Assembly: GCA_946541285.1 (NCBI GenBank)
Contig: CAMNJG010000122.1
Coordinates: forward strand, 1-5,196
Length of the DNA: 5,196 bases
Origin: an uncultured Clostridia bacterium
GTDB taxonomy: Bacteria > Bacillota > Clostridia > Peptostreptococcales > Anaerovoracaceae
Reading direction: 5' to 3'
The notes beneath the pieces were generated by a model. It saw only the letters and a list, made by a program, of their open reading frames with translations, searched no databases and was not told the DNA's origin. Each line of letters opens with the position of its first letter. The first letter of the stretch is position 1. Below, one piece after another: positions 5,004-5,196 of the stretch. A program made the position numbers and the translations under genes.

Positions 5004-5196
5004 TCAGCAGATCCGCGGCAGCAGTTCTCCGCCCGGCTGCGGAAGCATGGTCTGCAGACCGAGTTCGGTATTGAGAATGACCATTCCGGCATTTTCTTCG
5101 GTAATTCTGCCGATCACCGCCGCATTTGAAGAGTACGGTCCCCTGTGAAGTGTTTCCAGAAGCTTCTCTGCTTCACTCTCCGGGGCAATCACCACC
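5004..5196 (-). CDS. hypE: Hydrogenase maturation protein HypE, C-terminal end (gene continues beyond the window)
   Basis: Only the last 63 residues are present; the frame is open to the window edge, and the first complete codon is a GTG that I read as internal valine, not a start. The segment belongs to the AIRS_C-type domain: 'VVIAPESE' then 'PYSSNAAVIGRITEE', a pattern typical of HypE. It ends exactly in Leu-Pro-Arg-Ile-Cys. In HypE the terminal cysteine is carbamoylated by HypF using carbamoyl phosphate and then dehydrated to a thiocyanate with ATP, supplying the cyanide ligands of the [NiFe]-hydrogenase iron centre through HypC-HypD. HypE-like proteins without hydrogenases usually lack this tail, so this is likely an authentic, working HypE. 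About 270 residues, including the ATP-binding part, lie outside. The carB gene follows 214 bp downstream on the same strand. Confidence 0.88.
   Translation of the reverse strand, partial: VVIAPESEAEKLLETLHRGPYSSNAAVIGRITEENAGMVILNTELGLQTMLPQPGGELLPRIC

Overview
The window holds one strand of ordinary bacterial genes. Every gene I can support lies on the minus strand, so transcription runs from position 5196 toward position 1. The CarB sequence type, strong AGGAGG-type Shine-Dalgarno sites, short gaps, a consensus TATAAT promoter and mixed base composition suggest a Bacillota (Firmicutes) bacterium, possibly a clostridial or erysipelotrichial anaerobe. A genuine HypE C-terminus implies that it makes or made a [NiFe]-hydrogenase. 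This placement is inference, because no rRNA or marker tree is available.

In order of transcription: (1) 5196-5004 is the last 63 residues of hypE, ending in the Pro-Arg-Ile-Cys tail that carries the carbamoyl/cyano group during hydrogenase Fe(CN)2CO assembly. (2) 5003-4790 is a 214-bp control region. It has a weak hairpin after hypE, T-rich direct repeats, a good sigma-A type promoter with a perfect TATAAT, and a leader of about 85 nt. The leader contains a 12-bp near-perfect inverted repeat abutting a small hairpin that partly buries the carB ribosome binding site. A possible 30-codon upstream ORF overlaps the carB start. (3) 4789-1565 is a complete carB (1074 aa), the large subunit of carbamoyl-phosphate synthase, with no carA beside it. 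(4) 1564-1459 is a 3' region ending in a strong intrinsic terminator. (5) 1431-796 is a class I SAM-dependent methyltransferase (211 aa) of unknown substrate. (6) 727-434 and 450-37 are an overlapping pair: a minimal nucleotidyltransferase (MNT) and a HEPN protein of the HI0074 / NTase_sub_bind family. Both keep their catalytic motifs, so they look like a type VII (HepT/MntA-like) toxin-antitoxin module.

The functional link most visible here is carbamoyl phosphate. CarB makes it, and HypF uses it to modify the C-terminal cysteine of HypE, whose gene lies just upstream. It is also the precursor of pyrimidines and arginine. The methyltransferase and the toxin-antitoxin pair have no evident link to that chemistry. 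The toxin-antitoxin pair appears more AT-rich than the rest and may be an acquired accessory module.

No tRNA, rRNA, CRISPR array, insertion sequence or attachment site was seen. The least explained element is the structured carB leader.
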